From contig JAIXWM010000046.1 in assembly GCA_027491255.1 (NCBI GenBank), positions 62,001 to 126,000 on the forward strand: a stretch of DNA of 64,000 nt, read 5' to 3'. Under the pieces are notes generated by a model. That model worked only from the letters and a program-made list of their open reading frames with translations, did not search any database and was not told the DNA's origin. The stretch is from Rubrivivax sp. Its GTDB lineage: Bacteria; Pseudomonadota; Gammaproteobacteria; Burkholderiales; Burkholderiaceae_C. This document shows positions 55,295 to 64,000 of the stretch, piece after piece. Both the position numbers and the translations under genes were made by a program. The first letter of the stretch is position 1; each line of letters opens with the position of its first letter.

Positions 55295-55744
55295 ATGATG
55301 AAAGACCTCTTCTCGGTGGCCAGCGGCCTCATCTTCGGCCTCGGCCTGATCGCCGGCGGCATGACCGACCCGGCCAAGGTGCAGGCCTTCCTGGACCTGT
55401 TCGGCGCCTGGGACCCGAGCCTCGCCTTCGTGATGGGCGGCGCCATTGCGGTCGGCGTGTTCGCATTCGCCGCGGCCAAGCGGCGCACGGTCTCCTGGAC
55501 CGGCGAGCACATGGAGCTCCCCCGCAGCACCGTGATCGACACCCGCCTGCTCGTCGGCGGCGGTCTCTTCGGCGCCGGCTGGGGCCTGGGCGGCTTCTGC
55601 CCCGGCCCGGCCATCGTGGCGCTGGGCGGCGGCCTGCCCGCGGCCGCGATCTTCATCGTCGCCATGCTCGCAGGCATGGTCGGCCACGACCGCTGGATGC
55701 AGGGGCTGTTCGCCTCGAAGCCCGCCTCAGCCCCCGCGCGCTGA
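55295..55744 (+). CDS. YeeE/YedE-family half-transporter, component B
   Basis: A 149-residue membrane protein with four helices, the complementary half. 'GLIFGLGLIAGGMTDPAKVQAFLDLFGAWDPSLAFVMGGAI' (in pieces) has the 'G-G-M-T-D-P-x-K-V' signature and 'GLGGFCPGPAIVALGGG' the second conserved Cys motif. It follows component A by 58 bp. Its 3' end overlaps the kinase remnant on the other strand. Confidence 0.88.
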   Translation: MMKDLFSVASGLIFGLGLIAGGMTDPAKVQAFLDLFGAWDPSLAFVMGGAIAVGVFAFAAAKRRTVSWTGEHMELPRSTVIDTRLLVGGGLFGAGWGLGGFCPGPAIVALGGGLPAAAIFIVAMLAGMVGHDRWMQGLFASKPASAPAR

Positions 55745-55912
55745 GTCCGTCCCTGCGGGCGCGGCGGGCAGCTCCAGCACCGCGCGCAGCCCGGCCTCGG
55801 GTGCGCGTTCCAGCCCGAGGCCGCCACCGTAGAGACCGGCCAGTTCCTGGCCGATGGCCCGCCCGAGGCCGTTGCCCGGGTGCGCCAGGCGGGCACGCGC
55901 CGCGCCGCCGCC
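55727..55912 (-). pseudogene. Histidine-kinase C-terminal remnant
   Basis: Read on the minus strand, this frame gives about 60 residues containing 'NGLGRAIGQELAGLYGGGLG' and then '...EAGLRAVLELPAAPAG', the G2 box and end of a sensor-kinase HATPase domain. It opens directly after a TGA at 55913-55915, with no start codon, and ends in TGA at 55727-55729. Nothing before it codes for the rest of a kinase. Its 3' end lies inside the YeeE component B gene on the other strand. It looks like the tail of a deleted kinase gene. Confidence 0.7.
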
Positions 55913-55979
55913 TCAGACATCGGCGCCCGGCCGGGCCTGGAGACGCCGGCTGGAGCGTCCCACCTGACAATACCGGACT

Positions 55980-56900
55980 ATGACCCTCACCGAGCTGCGC
56001 TACATCGTCGCCGTCGCGCGCGAGCGCCACTTCGGCCGCGCCGCCGAGGCCTGCTTCGTCTCCCAGCCCACGCTCAGCGTCGCGGTGAAGAAGCTCGAGG
56101 AGGAGCTCGACGTCAAGATCTTCGAGCGCGGCGGCAACGAGGTCAGCGTGACGCCCCTGGGTGAGGCCCTCGTGCGCCAGGCGCAGGTCGTGGTCGAGCA
56201 GGCGGCGGCGATCAAGGAGATCGCCAAAAGCGGCAAGGACCCGCTGTCCGGCCCGCTGAAGCTCGGCATCATCTACACGATCGGGCCCTATCTGCTGCCC
56301 GAACTCGTGCGCCATGCGATCGAGACGACGCCGCAGATGCCGCTGATGCTGCAGGAGAACTTCACCGTCAAGCTGCTCGACATGCTGCGCACCGGGGAGC
56401 TCGACTGCGCAATCCTGGCCGAGCCCTTCCCCGACACCGGCCTGGCCATCGCCCCGCTGTACGACGAGCCTTTCATGGTCGCGGTGCCGAAGTCGCACCC
56501 GCTGGCGCGGCGCAAGCGCGTGTCGTCGCAGGAGCTCAAGCGCGAGACCATGCTGCTGCTGGGCACCGGGCACTGCTTTCGTGACCAGGTGCTCGAGGTC
56601 TGCCCCGAGTTCGCGCGCTTCTCCAGCGACGCCGACGGCATCCGCAAGAGCTTCGAGGGCTCGTCGCTCGAGACCATCAAGCACATGGTGGCCTCGGGCA
56701 TGGGCGTGACCGTGGTGCCGCAGCTCAGCGTGCCGGCCGGGCCGCAGCCGCACGTGGCCTACCTGAAGTTCGAGCCACCGGTGCCCACGCGCCGCGTGGT
56801 GCTGGCCTGGCGGCGCAGCTTCACTCGCTACGAGGCCATCGCGGCGCTGCGCAATGCGGTCTACGCCTGCACGCTGCCAGGGGTGCAGCGGCTGACCTGA
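55980..56900 (+). CDS. oxyR: Hydrogen-peroxide-sensing LysR regulator OxyR
   Basis: A 306-residue LysR-type activator of peroxide defence. The N-terminal helix-turn-helix 'LRYIVAVARERHFGRAAEACFVSQPTLSVAVKKLEEEL' (in pieces) is followed by the effector domain, in which 'GTGHCFRDQVLEVCPEF' places Cys199 and Cys208 at exactly the E. coli numbering of the redox disulphide pair. The sequence is close to the family consensus. The rubrerythrin operon in this window (21255-23178) is a plausible target. It is followed by radA at 56986. Confidence 0.96.
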   Translation: MTLTELRYIVAVARERHFGRAAEACFVSQPTLSVAVKKLEEELDVKIFERGGNEVSVTPLGEALVRQAQVVVEQAAAIKEIAKSGKDPLSGPLKLGIIYTIGPYLLPELVRHAIETTPQMPLMLQENFTVKLLDMLRTGELDCAILAEPFPDTGLAIAPLYDEPFMVAVPKSHPLARRKRVSSQELKRETMLLLGTGHCFRDQVLEVCPEFARFSSDADGIRKSFEGSSLETIKHMVASGMGVTVVPQLSVPAGPQPHVAYLKFEPPVPTRRVVLAWRRSFTRYEAIAALRNAVYACTLPGVQRLT

Positions 56901-56985
56901 GCCCGAGAGACCGCAGGGCCGGGCGGCGTCCGGCCCTGCGGCTGCGCGGGCCGCAGCACCCTGCGGCTGCGTCGACAATCCCCGC

Positions 56986-58353
56986 ATGGCGCGCGAAGCC
57001 AAGACCCTCTACACCTGCCGCGACTGCGGCGGCACGAGCCCCAAGTGGCTGGGCCAGTGCCCGCACTGCCGGGCCTGGAACACGCTCGACGAGGGCGTGG
57101 CCGAGCCGCCGGCGGGCACGGCGCGCAACCGCTTCCAGGCCCTGGCACGCAGCCAGCCGGTGGCCACGCTCAGCGAGATCGAGACGGCCGAGGTCACCCG
57201 CACCCCCACCGGGCAGGAGGAGCTCGACCGCGTGCTCGGCGGCGGCATCGTGGCCGGCGGCGTGACGCTGATCGGCGGCGACCCGGGCATCGGCAAGAGC
57301 ACGCTGCTGCTGCAGGCGCTGGATGCGCTGTCCGGGCAGATGAAGGTGCTCTACGTCACCGGCGAGGAGAGCGGCGCGCAGGTGGCGCTGCGCTCGCGCC
57401 GGCTCGGACTGGTGGGCGCGCGCGTGCGCGTGCTGGCCGAAATCCACCTCGAGAAGATCCTCGCCACGCTGCAGGAGGAAGCCCCCGCCTTCTGCGTCAT
57501 CGACTCGATCCAGACCCTTTACTCCGACCAGCTCAGCTCGGCCCCGGGCTCGGTGGCGCAGGTGCGCGAATGCGCGGCGCAGCTCACGCGCGTGGCCAAG
57601 ACCAGCGGCTGCGCGCTCGTGCTCGTGGGCCATGTCACGAAGGAGGGCGCGCTCGCCGGCCCGCGCGTGCTCGAGCACATCGTCGACACCGTGCTGTACT
57701 TCGAGGGCGACACGCACTCGAGCTTTCGCCTCGTGCGCGCGATCAAGAACCGCTTCGGCGCGGTCAACGAGATCGGCGTGTTCGCGATGACCGAGCGCGG
57801 GCTCAAGGGCGTCAGCAACCCGAGCGCGATCTTCCTGTCCAGCCACGGCGCGCCGGTGCCGGGCTCGTGCGTGCTGGTGACGCTGGAGGGCACGCGCCCG
57901 CTGCTGGTGGAGGTGCAGGCGCTGGTGGACAGCGGCGGCCCGAGCCCGCGCCGCCTGTCGGTGGGCCTGGACCGCGACCGCCTGGCGATGCTGCTGGCGG
58001 TGCTGCACCGGCACGCCGGCGTGGCCTGCTTCGACCAGGACGTCTTCGTCAACGCCGTGGGCGGCGTGCGCATCGCCGAGCCCGCGGCCGACCTGGCGGT
58101 GCTGCTGGCGATCACGAGTTCGCTGCGCGCGCGCGCGCTGCCACGCGGCTTCGTGGCCTTCGGCGAAGTCGGCCTGGCCGGTGAGGTGCGCCCGGCCCCG
58201 CGCGGCCAGGAGCGCCTGCGCGAGGCGGCCAAGCTGGGTTTCAGCGTGGCCGTCGTGCCCAAGGCGAACGCGCCGAAGAAGGCCATCGAGGGCCTGACGA
58301 TTCACGCCGTGGACCGGATCGAGGAGGCGATCGAGGTGGTGCGGGGGGTGTAG
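56986..58353 (+). CDS. radA: DNA repair protein RadA
   Basis: A 455-residue RecA-like protein that processes recombination intermediates. 'YTCRDCGGTSPKWLGQCPHC' is the N-terminal four-cysteine zinc finger, 'IGGDPGIGKSTLLLQ' the Walker A, and 'IKNRFGAVNEIGVFAM' the RadA-specific KNRFG motif; the C-terminal Lon-protease-like domain starts around residue 290 and includes 'FVAFGEVGLAGEVRP'. Complete length. It is 85 bp after oxyR. In other Burkholderiales it often follows alr, so local order has been rearranged. Confidence 0.96.
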   Translation: MAREAKTLYTCRDCGGTSPKWLGQCPHCRAWNTLDEGVAEPPAGTARNRFQALARSQPVATLSEIETAEVTRTPTGQEELDRVLGGGIVAGGVTLIGGDPGIGKSTLLLQALDALSGQMKVLYVTGEESGAQVALRSRRLGLVGARVRVLAEIHLEKILATLQEEAPAFCVIDSIQTLYSDQLSSAPGSVAQVRECAAQLTRVAKTSGCALVLVGHVTKEGALAGPRVLEHIVDTVLYFEGDTHSSFRLVRAIKNRFGAVNEIGVFAMTERGLKGVSNPSAIFLSSHGAPVPGSCVLVTLEGTRPLLVEVQALVDSGGPSPRRLSVGLDRDRLAMLLAVLHRHAGVACFDQDVFVNAVGGVRIAEPAADLAVLLAITSSLRARALPRGFVAFGEVGLAGEVRPAPRGQERLREAAKLGFSVAVVPKANAPKKAIEGLTIHAVDRIEEAIEVVRGV

Positions 58354-58476
58354 GGCGGGCTTCGCAACGCAGCCACGGTCATGGCGATCCCCGCGCCCTA
58401 CGCCGAAAGGGCGGCAGAATCCGCCGGTCACGCTGGCGGTTTGCTGCCGCAGCAGCGCGCAAACCGAGCCACCCCG

Positions 58477-59129
<653 letters not shown>

Positions 59130-59133
<4 letters not shown>

Positions 59134-60281
59134 ACACCGTGCCGGCCTCCATCCCCGTGCTGCGCTGGGCGGCCCGTCGCGCCCGCCTGGGCGATGCCGA
59201 GCTGGCAGCGCGCTTCCCGAAGTGGCCGGCGTGGCTCGAAGGCACGGCCCAGCCGACGCTGAAGCAGCTCGAAGACTTTGCCCGCCTCACCCACACCGCC
59301 TTCGGCCACTTCTTCCTGCCCGAGCCGCCCCGCTTGACGCTGCCGGTGCCTGACTTTCGCACCCTGGGTGATGCGGTGCTGGCCGAGCCCAGCACCGAGC
59401 TGCTCGACACCCTCTACCTGTGCCAGCAGCGGCAGGACTGGTACCGAGAGCACGCGCGCCTGCACGGCCTGACACCCTTGCCCTTCGTCGGCAGCGCGAC
59501 CCTGCGCGAGGCGCCCCTGGCCGTGGCCCAGCGGCTGCGCGAGACGCTGACCTGGACCGCCGAAGCGCGCCGCCAGTGCCCCACCTGGGCCGACGCCCTG
59601 CGCCAGATGATCGCGAGTGCGGAAGACGCCGGGGTGCTGGTGATGGCAAGTTCGGTCGTCGGCAGCAACAGCCACCGCAAGCTGGACGTGGGCGAGTTCC
59701 GCGGCTTCGCCCTGGCGGACGATCTGGCGCCGCTCGTCTTCGTCAACGGCGCCGACAGCAAGGCGGCGCAGATGTTCACGCTCGCGCACGAGCTGGCCCA
59801 CCTCGGGCTGGGCGCCACCGGTGTGTCCGACACGCAGGCGGGCCGCGTGCCCGAACAACAGACCGAGCGCTGGTGCAACCAGGTCGCTGCCGAACTGCTG
59901 ATGCCGATGCAGGAACTGCAGACAGCGTACCGGCCTGACGAGCCGGTGCCGCAGGCCATCCAGCGGCTGGCGCGCGAGTTCAAGGTCAGCACCCTGGTGG
60001 CCTTGCGGCGCCTGTTCGATGCGGGGCACCTGACCCCCGATGCGCTGTGGCAGCACTACCGGGCCGAGCAGGGCCGCCTGCGCACGCTGCAGGAGCGCAG
60101 CAGCGGGGGCGGTGATTTCTACCGCAGCCTGGGCGCCCGCGCCAGCAAGCGCTTCGCCCGTGCCATCGTCGCCAGCACGCTCGAAGGGCTGACCCCGTTC
60201 ACCGAGGCCTACCGCCTGCTGGGCGTGCGCAGGACGGGCACCTTCCACGCAACAGCGCGCGAGCTGGGGGTGACGGCATGA
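59130..60281 (+). CDS. XRE-type HTH and ImmA/IrrE metallopeptidase protein
   Basis: A 383-residue two-domain protein. The N-terminal HTH-like part ('FPKWPAWLEGTAQPTLKQLEDFARLTHTAFGHFFLPEPP', in pieces) is followed by an ImmA/IrrE peptidase with zinc motif 'LAHELAHLGLG' (His220-Glu221-x-x-His224) and 'WCNQVAAELLMPMQEL'. This family is coupled to DUF4411 genes and acts as antitoxin or regulator, in analogy to ICE immunity proteins that cleave repressors on DNA damage. It overlaps both neighbours by 4 bp (GTGA, ATGA). Confidence 0.86.
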
Positions 60282-60772
60282 GTTACCTGCTGGATGCCAA
60301 TGTGTTCATGTCGGCCCACAACCTGCACTACGGGCTGGACTTCTGCCCGGCGTTCTGGGAGTGGATGACGCACAAGGGCCACACGGGCGCCGTGTTCAGC
60401 ATCGACAAAGTGGCCGACGAGATCCAGGCCGGTCAGGATGATCTGTCGGTCTGGGCCCGCGACCACGCTGCCACGCTGTTCCGCCGCACGCCGCCCAGCC
60501 TGGCGCCGCAGTTCGGGGCGGTGAGCACCTGGGCCACGGGCCAGCAGTACACGCCGGCGGCCGTCAACACCTTCATGATGGCGGCGGACTTCTACCTGCT
60601 GGCCCATGCGCTGGCGGGCGGACACGTGGTGGTCACCCACGAGGTGCCGTCCAACTCGCCCGGGCGCATCAAGATCCCCAACGCCTGCCTGGGGCTGGGC
60701 GTGCGCTTCATGACCCCGTTCCAGATGCTGCGCACCGAAGGCGCGCGCTTCGTGCTGGGGGCGCGCGGGTGA
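60278..60772 (+). CDS. DUF4411 PIN-like toxin candidate
   Basis: A 164-residue protein. '[15 protein letters not shown]' starts with the PIN-domain Asp (Asp6); '[13 protein letters not shown]' gives Glu48, '[14 protein letters not shown]' and '[20 protein letters not shown]' add further conserved acidic and basic residues. PIN proteins are RNases and DUF4411 members pair with ImmA/IrrE-type partners as toxin-antitoxin-like modules. Overlaps at both ends (ATGA, GTGA) make its synthesis strictly coupled to the upstream gene. Confidence 0.82.
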   Translation: MSYLLDANVFMSAHNLHYGLDFCPAFWEWMTHKGHTGAVFSIDKVADEIQAGQDDLSVWARDHAATLFRRTPPSLAPQFGAVSTWATGQQYTPAAVNTFMMAADFYLLAHALAGGHVVVTHEVPSNSPGRIKIPNACLGLGVRFMTPFQMLRTEGARFVLGARG

Positions 60773-61464
60773 TCGGGCAGGCGGCCTTTGCGCTGCGGGG
60801 CCGCAACCCCGATGTGCTGACCTGCATCGCCAACCTGTCGAACGACGAGGTGTTCACCCCGCCGGAGTTCGCCAACCGCATGCTCGACGCCCTGGCCGAG
60901 GGCTGGGCGCGCGACCACGACGGCGCCAGCCTCTGGGCCGATCCGACGGTGCGCTTTCTGGACCCTTGCACCAAGTCGGGCGTGTTCCTGCGCGAGATCA
61001 CGCGCCGCCTGACCCAGGGCCTGGCCACCCGCATGCCCGACCTGCAGCAGCGCGTCGATCACATCCTGAAGCAGCAGGTCTTCGGCATCGGCATCACGCA
61101 CCTGACCAGCCTGCTGGCGCGGCGCAGCGTGTACTGCTCCAAGCACGCCGATGGTGAGCATTCCATCGCACGCGGCCTGGGCAGCGATGCCGGCAACATC
61201 TGGTTCCAGCGGCTCGAGCACACCTGGGTGGACGGCAAGTGCCGGTACTGCGGCGCCAGCCAGAGCACGCTGGACCGTGGCGAAGCGCTCGAGAGCCACG
61301 CCTACGCCTTCATCCACACCGAAGACATCCACGCTCGCATGGCCGAGCTGTTCGGGAGCGGCATGCAGTTCGACGTGATCATCGGCAACCCGCCCTATCA
61401 GCTGTGGGTCGGCTCGGCGATCGCCCCGTACCGGCAATCGCTCGGCACGTTCTGGCGCCCCTGA
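60769..61464 (+). pseudogene. Truncated Eco57I-type DNA methylase/restriction enzyme
   Basis: A 231-residue frame starting with GTG. '[21 protein letters not shown]' and '[20 protein letters not shown]' (a modified motif I, residues 65-71), '[20 protein letters not shown]' and '[11 protein letters not shown]' (NPPY at residues 207-210) are the N-terminal half of a large Eco57I-like methylase. The normal protein continues for hundreds of residues after NPPYQL with target-recognition sequence; here the frame runs on for about twenty unrelated residues ('[11 protein letters not shown]...') to a TGA, 36 bp before the next gene. It is therefore broken. Confidence 0.8.
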
Positions 61465-61502
61465 CCCGCCCCCGGCGCGTGCCCGACGCGCCGCGTCCGG
61501 GG

Positions 61503-62921
61503 TCAACGGTAGACGAGGTCGCGCAGGCCCAGCGAAATCACGGGCACGTAGGTGATGATCATCAGGCAGCCGAGCACGACCGCGACGAAGGGCACCAGCG
61601 GCGAGATGATGCGGTCCAGCGAGATGCGCGCCACCGTGCACGCCGCGAACAGGTTCACGCCGAAGGGCGGGGTGATCATGCCCAGCGCCAGGTTGACCAC
61701 CATGACGATGCCGAAGTGCACAGGGTCGATGCCGAAGTGCACGGCCACCGGGGCGAGGATGGGCGCGAGCACGATGATGGCCGCGCTCGTCTCGATGAAC
61801 ATGCCGATCAGGAACAGCGCCGCATTCACCCCCAGCAGGAACAGCGCCGGCGACTGCAGCACGTCTTTCAGCCACACGCCGATCGCGTCAGGCACGCCGG
61901 CGCGCGTGATGAGGAAGGCGAAGAGCCCGGCGTTGGCGATGATGAACATGATCACCGCCGAGGACACGACCGACTTCTTCAGGATCGCGTACAGCTCGCG
62001 CACGCCGATCTCGCGGTACACCCCCACGCCCACGAGCAGGGCATAGAACACGGCCACGGCCGAGGCCTCGGTGGGCGTGAAGATGCCCCCGTAGATGCCG
62101 CCCAGGATGATCACCGGCATCAGCAGCGCCAGCCCCGCGTGGCCGATGGCGATGCGCCGCAGGCGCGGCACGAGCAGGAAGACGGCGAGGTAGGCTGCCG
62201 GGGCCAGCAGGTGGGCCGTCTCGTCGGCGATGAAGCGCTTGGCCACCAGCACCGTGACGAGGAAGCCGGCGACGAAGCCGAGGTCGGACGCCGCGGTCGA
62301 CAACGGCAGCCGGCCGTCGCCGTCGTTCTTGCCCCAGCCCTTCCACTTGCACCACAGGAACACGAAGAGCATCAGGGCGGCACCGATCAGCAGCCCGGGG
62401 CCGAAGCCGGCGATGAAGAGCTCGCCGATCGAGACCTCGGCAGCCACGCCGAACAGGATCATCGGGATCGACGGCGGGATGATGACGCCGAGCTCGGCGC
62501 TCGTGGCCTGCAAGGCGGCGGCGTAGTTCGTCGGGTAGCCGTGCCGGATCAGCGCCGGGATCAGGATCGCGCCGATGGCGAAGGTGGTGGCCACGCTCGA
62601 GCCGGAGACGGCCGCGAAGATCATGCAGGTCATCACGCAGGTCATCGGCAGGCCACCCTGCACGCCGCCGACCAGGCTCTTGGCGAACTCCACGAGCCGG
62701 CGCGAGATGCCGCCGGTCTCCATCAGGTTGCCCGCCAGGATGAAGAAGGGAATGGCCGCCAGCGGGAACTTGTTGATCGAGGCGAACATCTCCTTCACCG
62801 AGATCAGCATGTTGACGTTGGAGACCTGGATGCCGACGATGGCCGCCAGCCCGATCGACACCGCCACCGAGACGGTGAGCGCGAAGCACAGCAGCATCGT
62901 GAAGAGCATCGCGCCGGTCAT
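61503..62921 (-). CDS. dctM: TRAP transporter large permease (DctM family)
   Basis: A 472-residue membrane protein, longer than the other two DctM proteins because of an extra hydrophilic loop around residues 215-260 ('WKGWGKNDGDGRLPLS...'). Signatures: 'IPFFILAGNLMETGGISRRLVEFAKSLVGGVQGG', 'GVIIPPSIPMILFGVAAEVSIGELF', 'FHFGIVMVVNLALGMITPPFGVNLFA'. The ATG at 62921 overlaps the dctQ stop by 4 bp (62918-62921). It lies directly downstream of the truncated methylase, reading towards it. Confidence 0.95.
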   Translation of the reverse strand: MTGAMLFTMLLCFALTVSVAVSIGLAAIVGIQVSNVNMLISVKEMFASINKFPLAAIPFFILAGNLMETGGISRRLVEFAKSLVGGVQGGLPMTCVMTCMIFAAVSGSSVATTFAIGAILIPALIRHGYPTNYAAALQATSAELGVIIPPSIPMILFGVAAEVSIGELFIAGFGPGLLIGAALMLFVFLWCKWKGWGKNDGDGRLPLSTAASDLGFVAGFLVTVLVAKRFIADETAHLLAPAAYLAVFLLVPRLRRIAIGHAGLALLMPVIILGGIYGGIFTPTEASAVAVFYALLVGVGVYREIGVRELYAILKKSVVSSAVIMFIIANAGLFAFLITRAGVPDAIGVWLKDVLQSPALFLLGVNAALFLIGMFIETSAAIIVLAPILAPVAVHFGIDPVHFGIVMVVNLALGMITPPFGVNLFAACTVARISLDRIISPLVPFVAVVLGCLMIITYVPVISLGLRDLVYR

Positions 62922-63412
62922 TGGGCGGTCTCCAGTTCGAGGCGCTGCGGGTCGAGGAAGTTGCCGATCACCGCGATCGCGGAGAACACGCCGCCCACCG
63001 GCATCGACAGATAGGCCCAGAACATCGACACCTCTTCCAGGCCGATGACCGTCTGCACCTTGCCGCGCTGCGCGTAGTCCCAGCCCACCAGCACGATCAC
63101 GGCGATGAGCGCGAGCGCGGCCAGCGCCACGAGCGCCTCGAGCACGCGCCGCATGCGCCGACCACTCCAGCGGTAGAGCACGTCCACGCTCACCATCGCG
63201 CCAAGCCGGAAGGCCTGCGCGATGCCGAGGAAGACCATCCAGATCAGGCTGAAGCGGATCAGGACCTCCGTCCACTCCGCCGGACGCTCGATGATGAAGC
63301 GCGTGACGATCTGCCACAGGCCGAGGCACGAGGCGATCGCGAGCATCGCGCACGCGATCGCCGTGGCCACGGCGGTGGTCGCTCTCTCGAGCCTCAGGAA
63401 GTGCTCACGCAT
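62918..63412 (-). CDS. dctQ: TRAP transporter small membrane subunit (DctQ family)
   Basis: A 164-residue protein with four hydrophobic helices. 'LGLWQIVTRFIIERPAEWTEVLIRFSLIWMVFLGIAQAFRLGAMVSVDVLY' (in pieces) shows the 'W-x-E' helix and the conserved loop after helix 2. It is coupled with dctM by overlap and follows dctP by 54 bp. Confidence 0.92.
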   Translation of the reverse strand: MREHFLRLERATTAVATAIACAMLAIASCLGLWQIVTRFIIERPAEWTEVLIRFSLIWMVFLGIAQAFRLGAMVSVDVLYRWSGRRMRRVLEALVALAALALIAVIVLVGWDYAQRGKVQTVIGLEEVSMFWAYLSMPVGGVFSAIAVIGNFLDPQRLELETAQ

Positions 63413-63466
63413 GGCGCGGGGGCGGGTTGCGCGGCGGCGAGGACGTGAAGGACCGGCGCAGACCGC

Positions 63467-64000
63467 TCAGCGGAAGTTGCGGATGCGGTCGATGTTGGCC
63501 TTGCCGAACTGCTTCTCGAATTCGGCGTAGACGGGGGTGAGCGCTGCCTGGAACTTGGACTTGTCGGGGTTCTCGACCACCTGCATGCCCTTGGAGCGCA
63601 GTTCGGCCACACCCTTGGCGTCGTCCTCGTCCACGCGGGCGCGGTTGGCCTTGACGGCCTCCTTGGCGGCGTCCAGGAAATGCTGCTTGTCGGCCGCGCT
63701 GAGCTTGTCGAAGGCACCCTTGTTCATCAGGAAGATGGCGGGGCTGTAGACGTGGCCGGTGAGCGTGAGGTGCTTCTGGACCTGCTCGAACTTGGCGGCC
63801 ATGATCACCGACAGCGGGTTCTCCTGACCGTCCACCGTGCCCTGCTGCAGCGCGGTGAAGACTTCCGGGAAGGCCATCGGCGTGGTGATGATGCCGAAGC
63901 CCTTGTACGCTGCCACGTGCACGGGGTTCTCCATCGTGCGCATCTTCAGGCCCTTCAGGTCGTCGGGCGTGTTCACGGCGCGCTTGGAGTTCGTCATGTG
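63467..64000 (-). CDS. dctP: TRAP transporter solute-binding protein (DctP family), 5' end outside window
   Basis: The 3' part (178 codons) of a periplasmic receptor gene that runs past the window end. 'NTPDDLKGLKMRTMENPVHVAAYKGFGIITTPMAFPEVFTALQQGTVDGQENPLSVIMAAKF' (in pieces) is the core of DctP proteins, with the substrate-binding Arg in 'LKMRT' and the 'G-T-V-D-G-Q-E-N' segment; those residues put it close to sialic-acid/dicarboxylate-type receptors. An in-frame Met at 63997 is internal rather than a start. It heads the dctP-dctQ-dctM operon. Confidence 0.9.
   Translation of the reverse strand, partial: HMTNSKRAVNTPDDLKGLKMRTMENPVHVAAYKGFGIITTPMAFPEVFTALQQGTVDGQENPLSVIMAAKFEQVQKHLTLTGHVYSPAIFLMNKGAFDKLSAADKQHFLDAAKEAVKANRARVDEDDAKGVAELRSKGMQVVENPDKSKFQAALTPVYAEFEKQFGKANIDRIRNFR

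Overview
The window is high-GC (roughly 70 %) bacterial DNA, almost fully coding, with many 4-bp ATGA/GTGA gene overlaps. The gene families and local order (lplT-alr; rsmI/yraN/diaA/dolP; queA, recG, oxyR, radA; three TRAP transporters; tripartite-tricarboxylate-like metabolic versatility without phage genes) point to a betaproteobacterium of the order Burkholderiales, perhaps near the Rubrivivax/Leptothrix/Ideonella group. That placement is inference from gene content; there is no rRNA, and I saw no tRNA.

Region 1 (1-23178) is mostly core genome: two EamA-type transporters, a short-chain dehydrogenase, lplT, alr, arfB, an M20 amidohydrolase, the dolP-diaA-yraN / rsmI cluster interrupted by an extragenic palindromic repeat, tldD, a serine hydrolase, aroG behind a Phe/Tyr-rich leader peptide and a perfect intrinsic terminator (an attenuator), a cobalamin adenosyltransferase, a sulfatase, tgt, a Fur-box-preceded iron-binding protein, and a rubrerythrin/rubredoxin/rubredoxin reductase operon.

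Region 2 (23185-32011) is a catabolic island: TRAP transporter, GntR regulator, then hydantoinase/oxoprolinase A and B subunits overlapping a lyase of the isocitrate lyase/PEP mutase superfamily. The TRAP promoter and the hydantoinase promoter, 3.9 kb apart, share an identically spaced element (TTTT-N5-TATACTT-N13-GTTGATCG) that should be the operator of one regulon.

Region 3 (32135-46462): a small ORF, type II NADH dehydrogenase and queA precede a second island read leftwards (hydantoinase A, B, D-aminoacylase, TRAP DctP/Q/M, phytanoyl-CoA-dioxygenase-like hydroxylase), with a divergent LysR regulator and a D-threonine-aldolase-like PLP enzyme. Together these suggest uptake and stepwise degradation of an N-blocked D-amino acid or cyclic amide.

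Region 4 (46512-58353): recG, a lipid A modification pair (eptA and a PAP2 phosphatase), a sulfide-responsive bigR locus (SulP transporter and metallo-beta-lactamase-fold sulfur dioxygenase one way, bigR and two YeeE/YedE half-transporters the other), a histidine-kinase remnant, oxyR and radA.

Region 5 (58477-64000): a four-gene, fully translationally coupled cassette (DNA methylase, HTH/ImmA-IrrE peptidase, DUF4411 PIN-like protein, and a second methylase cut off just after its NPPY motif), probably a decayed restriction/toxin-antitoxin defence module, followed by a third TRAP transporter running off the end.
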